Source of the DNA: Mya arenaria
Taxonomy: Eukaryota; Mollusca; Bivalvia; Myida; Myidae
DNA length: 64,000 nucleotides
Assembly (NCBI RefSeq): GCF_026914265.1
Contig: NC_069136.1
Location: 24,275,701 to 24,339,700, forward strand
Direction: 5' to 3'
The stretch's first letter is position 1. Each line of letters starts with the position of its first letter. Shown here piece by piece: positions 61,601 to 64,000 of the stretch. Below the pieces are notes generated by a model, which saw nothing but the letters and a program-made list of their open reading frames with translations, was not told the origin of the DNA and made no database searches. Made by a program: the position numbers and the translations under genes.

Positions 61601-61991
61601 GACTCACAAATGGTTGCTGTTTTCGAACACAAATATAAACGGCGTACAGTCCGTCCAGAATAACTCGATCTGCGACCTGAAATGCATACATTGATATGAA
61701 TAACTATAAAGAAACGCAAAAACAATGAGTATACATATATAAGGCAGAGTAATTTCTAAAATGAATCATTGTGGACCCTGTTTCAATAAAGAACGTAAGT
61801 TTACAGGCGTAGCCTCGTTTTGAGCATAAACTGCGTTATAATAAAATTATCCTATTCATAAAATAGCTTACTGTTTTACTGAAAGGGTTTCTCGCGGGTT
61901 AAGGAGCAGCATATCCCTGACGATACCAAATATTTCCCCGACCTCGTACAAGATGCCCATATATGACATGAACGGAAAACTGGATACCAGT
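46641..61991 (-). CDS. ZU5-UPA-death-domain protein, 5' partial, at least 830 aa
   Basis: Fifteen exons, minus strand, all in phase with GT-AG borders: 61872-61991, 61608-61676, 60987-61175, 60224-60310, 59402-59548, 58584-58755, 57593-57805, 56096-56290, 54636-54809, 54170-54273, 53307-53812, 52859-52930, 48284-48367, 47119-47339, 46641-46781. Visible residues 1-200 look helical (FWTDCTPFIFVFENSNHLLL, EKMEPVIVPFLRQWIIFALE). A ZU5 region follows (about 310-450: FLVFSGCRMEAFVAIEERPM, QVGPEGGRL, VVPPGT), then a UPA-like region (about 460-660). The death domain is at 711-805: LKILNRNSLVNLAKQV, FYVLYEWRGRT, ALKDIGRRDLAQIL. ZU5-UPA-death occurs in UNC5, PIDD and ankyrins, and death domains recruit caspase-type partners; a cell-death or immune role is inference. 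No LRR, ankyrin or membrane segment is seen. Upstream exons probably lie beyond 64000. Confidence 0.87.
46890..47065 (-). mobile_element. SINE body, minus strand, in the last intron
   Basis: On the minus strand it matches the body of the SINE at 59727-59960: ACCAAGCCGGACA.GTGGGTTTTC, CCGG.GTCCCCCC and ACGAGAGTGA-type end. The tRNA head is not clear. Confidence 0.6.
47515..47680. repeat. Dispersed repeat, paired with 57110-57315
   Basis: AGCCAATAAAATTGCAGA, ACTCATCCGATAC and GTGTCAGCTAATG match, in inverse orientation, the copy at 57110-57315. Both lie in introns of the ZU5-death gene. Confidence 0.6.
47708..48215. repeat. Minisatellite, 30-bp unit, about 17 copies
   Basis: TCCACACTCGAATGTTACAT then TGAAAAGTAG. 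Stop-free in some frames on both strands because the unit is a multiple of three. It lies in the intron between the last two long C-terminal exons. Confidence 0.95.
48368..49860. other. Intron sequence, AT-rich, with a (TA)n run
   Basis: Intron of the ZU5-death gene. (TA)n at about 49470-49498. An open frame at 49539-49871 runs into the next array and has no recognisable domain. Confidence 0.5.
49875..50925. repeat. Minisatellite, 30-bp unit, about 35 copies
   Basis: TCTGTGACCCTCTGACTAAG then ATTTAAACAA, with alternating GTGAC/GGGAC and GACTA/GTCTA/TATCTA variants in no simple order. One unit at about 50490 and one at about 50800 are shortened. In the same large intron. Confidence 0.95.
50926..52767. 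other. Intron sequence, mostly unrecognised
   Basis: AT-rich. TTGCCCGGAGGCCTTTTGTA at about 52459 resembles the common 3' end of molluscan LINEs. No exon found. Confidence 0.45.
52768..52856 (-). mobile_element. Fossil scrap of an LTR- or DIRS-type reverse transcriptase
   Basis: A stretch on the minus strand resembles the LPFGL region of Ty3/gypsy- or DIRS-type reverse transcriptase. Only about 85 bp remain, so it is a broken relic in an intron. Family and age cannot be settled. Confidence 0.35.
54812..55900. repeat. Minisatellite, 43-bp unit, about 25 copies, abutting an exon acceptor
   Basis: GCCCATTGCGTGTCAATGAA then AACCCAAAATAAGTATAACA and TTC. Central copies are nearly identical; both edges are diverged. 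The edge copy at 54812-54835 forms the 3' splice site of exon 54636-54809. Unit variants (GTGTC, GTTTC, GTGCC; TTC, TTG, TTA) are mixed. Confidence 0.95.
55901..56095. repeat. Decayed edge of the 43-bp array
   Basis: Diverged units continue (TGCCAATTATGTTCCAGTGA, TTGCCCATTGCGTGCCACAG) to about 56030. Confidence 0.6.
56465..56530. repeat. Dispersed GC-rich repeat fragment
   Basis: Resembles 29560-29640 (CGGCGCGAGCC, then AAGTTTACTTTTTATGTCAA). The sequence resumes at about 56740-56830 after a MITE. Confidence 0.45.
56540..56705. mobile_element. TTAA MITE (family A), left half
   Basis: TTAAAGCTGCACTCTCACAG and the left half of the family up to the central CTTAAACCGTTAG, then truncated. It lies inside a repeat that flanks it on both sides. 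Confidence 0.75.
57110..57315. repeat. Dispersed repeat, inverse of 47515-47680
   Basis: Contains CTGACACACTGTCAATGCAA, GTATCGGATGAGTGGCAGTA and TCTGCAATTTCATTGGCTG. Confidence 0.6.
57358..57598. mobile_element. 241-bp inverted-repeat element at an exon-intron border
   Basis: GATTACGTACAGTCTCAA at 57358-57375 is repeated in perfect inversion at 57581-57598. The inner stretches (GTCTGAG..) are also related. Exon 57593-57805 ends inside the right terminus, so its last two codons and the GTACAG donor belong to the element. Confidence 0.65.
58142..58487. mobile_element. TTAA MITE (family A)
   Basis: TTAAAGCTGCACACTCACAG to GAGAGTGTAGCTTTAA, with a degenerate centre. In an intron of the ZU5-death gene. 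Confidence 0.8.
58902..59228. mobile_element. hAT-type MITE (family C), perfect 8-bp duplication
   Basis: TTTCGGAGCACCTCGGCCAT at the left, GGCCGAGGAGTTCCGCATTC at the right. AGATTCTC lies exactly at both sides (58894-58901 and 59229-59236). This fixes the family as hAT-like. In an intron. Confidence 0.88.
59727..59960 (+). mobile_element. tRNA-derived SINE
   Basis: Head with ATTGGCGCAGTGGATAGC (A box) and AGAGTTCGATTCCTGG (B box). The body contains CAAGCCGGACAGGTGGGTTT and the tail is AT-rich. Its body recurs at 46890-47065 on the other strand. Confidence 0.75.
60012..60090 (-). mobile_element. tRNA-like segment, SINE head
   Basis: On the minus strand, ATACCTCAGTGGTAGAG (A box) and ATGGTTCAATCCTCGACCG (B box) stand at tRNA spacing. 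No clean acceptor stem is visible, so it is a SINE or tRNA-derived relic rather than a working tRNA gene. Confidence 0.5.
60380..60432. repeat. GTT/GAT trinucleotide microsatellite
   Basis: GTTGTTGTTGCTACCGATGA and a GTT run within an intron. Confidence 0.8.
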
Positions 61992-62267
61992 CTGAAATAT
62001 AGGGAAAGGTGATACCAGTCTGAAATATAGGGAAATGTGATAGCAGTCTGTCTGAAGTAAAGGGGAATGTGATAGCAGTCTGACATAAAGGGAAATGTGA
62101 TAGAAGTCTGAAGTATAGGGAAATGTGATACAGGTCTGAAATATAGGGAAATGTGATAGCAGTCTGAAATATAGGGAAATGTGATAGCAGTCTGAAATAT
62201 AGGGAAATGGAGTACCATTCTGAAATATCGGGAACATATGCTACTAGTCTGAAATATAGGAAACAAA
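61982..62267. repeat. Minisatellite, 28-bp unit, about 10 copies, overlapping a splice acceptor
   Basis: GTCTGAAATATAGGGAAATG then TGATAGCA. Read on the minus strand each unit contains CCCTATATTTCAGAC, that is, the acceptor and first bases of exon 61872-61991. Interrupted at 62273 by a MITE. Confidence 0.92.
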
Positions 62268-62272
62268 TGATA

Positions 62273-62773
62273 CAGTGTGTATACCACGTGATAAATGACG
62301 TCATATATGCTACGTCGGAAGGCAAATAAAATGATTAAAATTGAAGACTTAAATCAAAGATAACTTTTCATTTACAGCACCATTTTAAATGAAACAAAGG
62401 ACAGTCTATGCCGCTAAAAGAGCCCCGCATTTCGTTTTATTACCGAAATTTGATGAGGTCATTAGTTTCATCATACACTTCGACAAAGATGTTTCCAAAA
62501 TAATGTTTTGACAGTGCACCGTCAGACGGCCGTATTGTAAAAAAGGTTTGTCGAAGTGTTTTATAAAACTAAACTCTCAATCAAATTCTGGTAAAAGACC
62601 GAAGGTGGGGCTCCGTAAGCGGCGTAGACTACGCTATGTTTCATTTAAAATGGTGAAGAAATAGTGAAGTTATCTTTGTTTAAAGTATTTTTTCCAATCA
62701 AAATATTGCTTTCCGACGTAGCATTTATGACGCAATTTATCACGTTTTATCAGTGTGCAATTTATACACACTG
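62273..62773. mobile_element. MITE family G inserted in the minisatellite
   Basis: CAGTGTGTATACCACGTGAT to TATACACACTG. TGATA on both sides (62268-62272 and 62774-62778) is a perfect 5-bp duplication taken from the array unit. Longer than its sisters (501 bp) because an extra stretch with a second CAGTGTG lies near the right end. Confidence 0.88.
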
Positions 62774-62774
62774 T

Positions 62775-63655
62775 GATACCAGTCTGAAATATTGGGAAAA
62801 AGGAAAACCAGTGATAACTGTCTGAAATATAGGGGAAATGTAATACAGTGACAAAAGTCTGAAATATTGGGAAAATGTAACACAATAAAAACAGACTGAA
62901 ATATTAAGAAAATGTAGCACAGTGATACCAGTCTAAAATATTGGGAATATGTAATACAGTGATAACAGTCTGAAATATTGGGAATATGTAATACAGTGAT
63001 GACAGTCTGAAATATTGGGAATATGTAATACAGTGATGACAGTCTGAAATATTGGGAATATGTAATACAGTGATGACAGTCTGAAATATTGGGAACATGT
63101 AATACAGTGATATACATTGATAACAGTCTGAAATATTGGGAATATGTAATACAGTGATGACAGTCTGAAATATTGGGAACATGTAATACAGTGATGACAG
63201 TCTGAAATATTGGGAACATGTAATACAGTGATGACAGTCTGAAATATTGGGAATATGTTATACATTGATAACAGTCTGAAATATTGGGAATATGTAATAC
63301 ATTTATGACAGTCTGAAATATTGGGAACATGTAATACAGTGATAACAGTCTGAAATATTGGGAACATGTAATACAGTGATGACAGTCTGAAATATTGGGC
63401 ACATGTAATACATTTATGACAGTCTGAAATATTGGGCAAAAGTAATACAGTAATAACCGTCTGAAAGATTTGGAAAATGTAATACACGGTGATGACAGTC
63501 TGAAACATGGGGAAATGTGAAACAGTGATATCAGTCTAAAATATAGGGAAAACGTAAAACTGTAATACTGTCTGAAATATAGGGAACATGTAATTTTAAC
63601 GGAGATATTAGTCTGAAAATTAGGGAAATGGGAAACAGTGATATGAATCTAAGAT
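62775..63655. repeat. Minisatellite, 37-bp unit, about 24 copies
   Basis: GTCTGAAATATTGGGAATAT then GTAATACAGTGATGACA. It is the 28-bp unit plus an insertion of about 8-9 bp (CAGTGATA). Long minus-strand frames cross it (to 220 codons, FPIFQTV, ITVLHIPNISDC), but they are by-products. Confidence 0.92.
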
Positions 63656-64000
63656 ACAGGTACTACTGATATATAATAAACGAGAACTTTGTCTATATTG
63701 TGAATCTGTAAAATCTGAAAAATTGAGCAAGCCATTGTTTTAAAAAAAGTGCAGTGTTTTATAGAAAAAGATGGATTTTATATATTGAACAGGAATGTGG
63801 ATTTATTAAAAACAAATCTTAAATAAATACAAAAAAATAAAGAAAAATGAAGGGTTTCTTTGGATGACATATTAAATAATAGGCAGTAATTACACAAGTC
63901 AAAGTGCTATGCAAAGAACAAGAACAAGGCTCTTAGAATATTCATAAATCACTGTTTTGTCAAATATTTAAAATTAAGTCGACTTTGTTACTGTATTGAA
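63656..64000. other. AT-rich sequence at the window edge
   Basis: No exon of the ZU5-death gene is recognisable here; its missing start presumably lies further on. Confidence 0.4.

Noticed and set aside
62740-63508. Minus-strand frames of 191-220 codons rich in FPIFQT/ITVLH
   Set aside because: By-products of the 37-bp array. Exon evidence begins only at 61991.

Overview
The window looks like nuclear DNA of a marine mollusc, most likely a bivalve. It is AT-rich, has spliced genes with GT-AG introns, and is crowded with short inverted-repeat transposons (MITEs), tRNA-derived SINEs, LINE pieces and long minisatellites. Species is not determinable from the sequence alone. A small cysteine-rich secreted peptide resembling oyster Cvsi protease inhibitors supports the molluscan reading.

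Layout. 0-7 kb: three tandem arrays (39-bp, about 62-bp and 21-bp units) and a GC-rich MITE. 7.3-8.4 kb (+): the last two exons of an unrecognised gene whose start lies upstream or outside. 8.4-13.3 kb: repeats (a MITE with an amplified end, a LINE piece, a hAT-type MITE). 13.4-15.4 kb (+): a three-exon gene for an 88-residue, two-module, 12-cysteine secreted peptide. 15.7-25 kb: a LINE split by a MITE, a palindrome, a 3.2-kb Transib-like element with 450-bp terminal repeats and a decayed zinc-finger gene piece inside, and several TTAA-flanked MITEs. 25.4-27.1 kb (+): a single-exon gene for a 577-residue serine-rich basic protein of unknown role. 27-31 kb: MITEs and SINEs. 31.6-39.7 kb (-): a complete nine-exon sialate O-acetylesterase (SIAE). 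40-46 kb: nested MITEs and a 3-kb array of a 34-bp unit. 46.6-62 kb and probably beyond (-): at least 15 exons of a ZU5-UPA-death-domain gene, 830 residues visible, with its 5' end missing.

The five genes show no sign of acting as one system. SIAE works on sialic acids in the lysosome or secretory route. The Cvsi-like peptide is a candidate secreted defence or inhibitor peptide. The ZU5-death protein is a candidate cell-death or immune-signalling adaptor. The most unusual features are structural. Two minisatellites in the ZU5-death gene start exactly at 3' splice sites. One was split by a MITE, and its neighbouring units appear to carry that MITE's excision footprint. Another MITE-like inverted repeat supplies a 5' splice site in the same gene.
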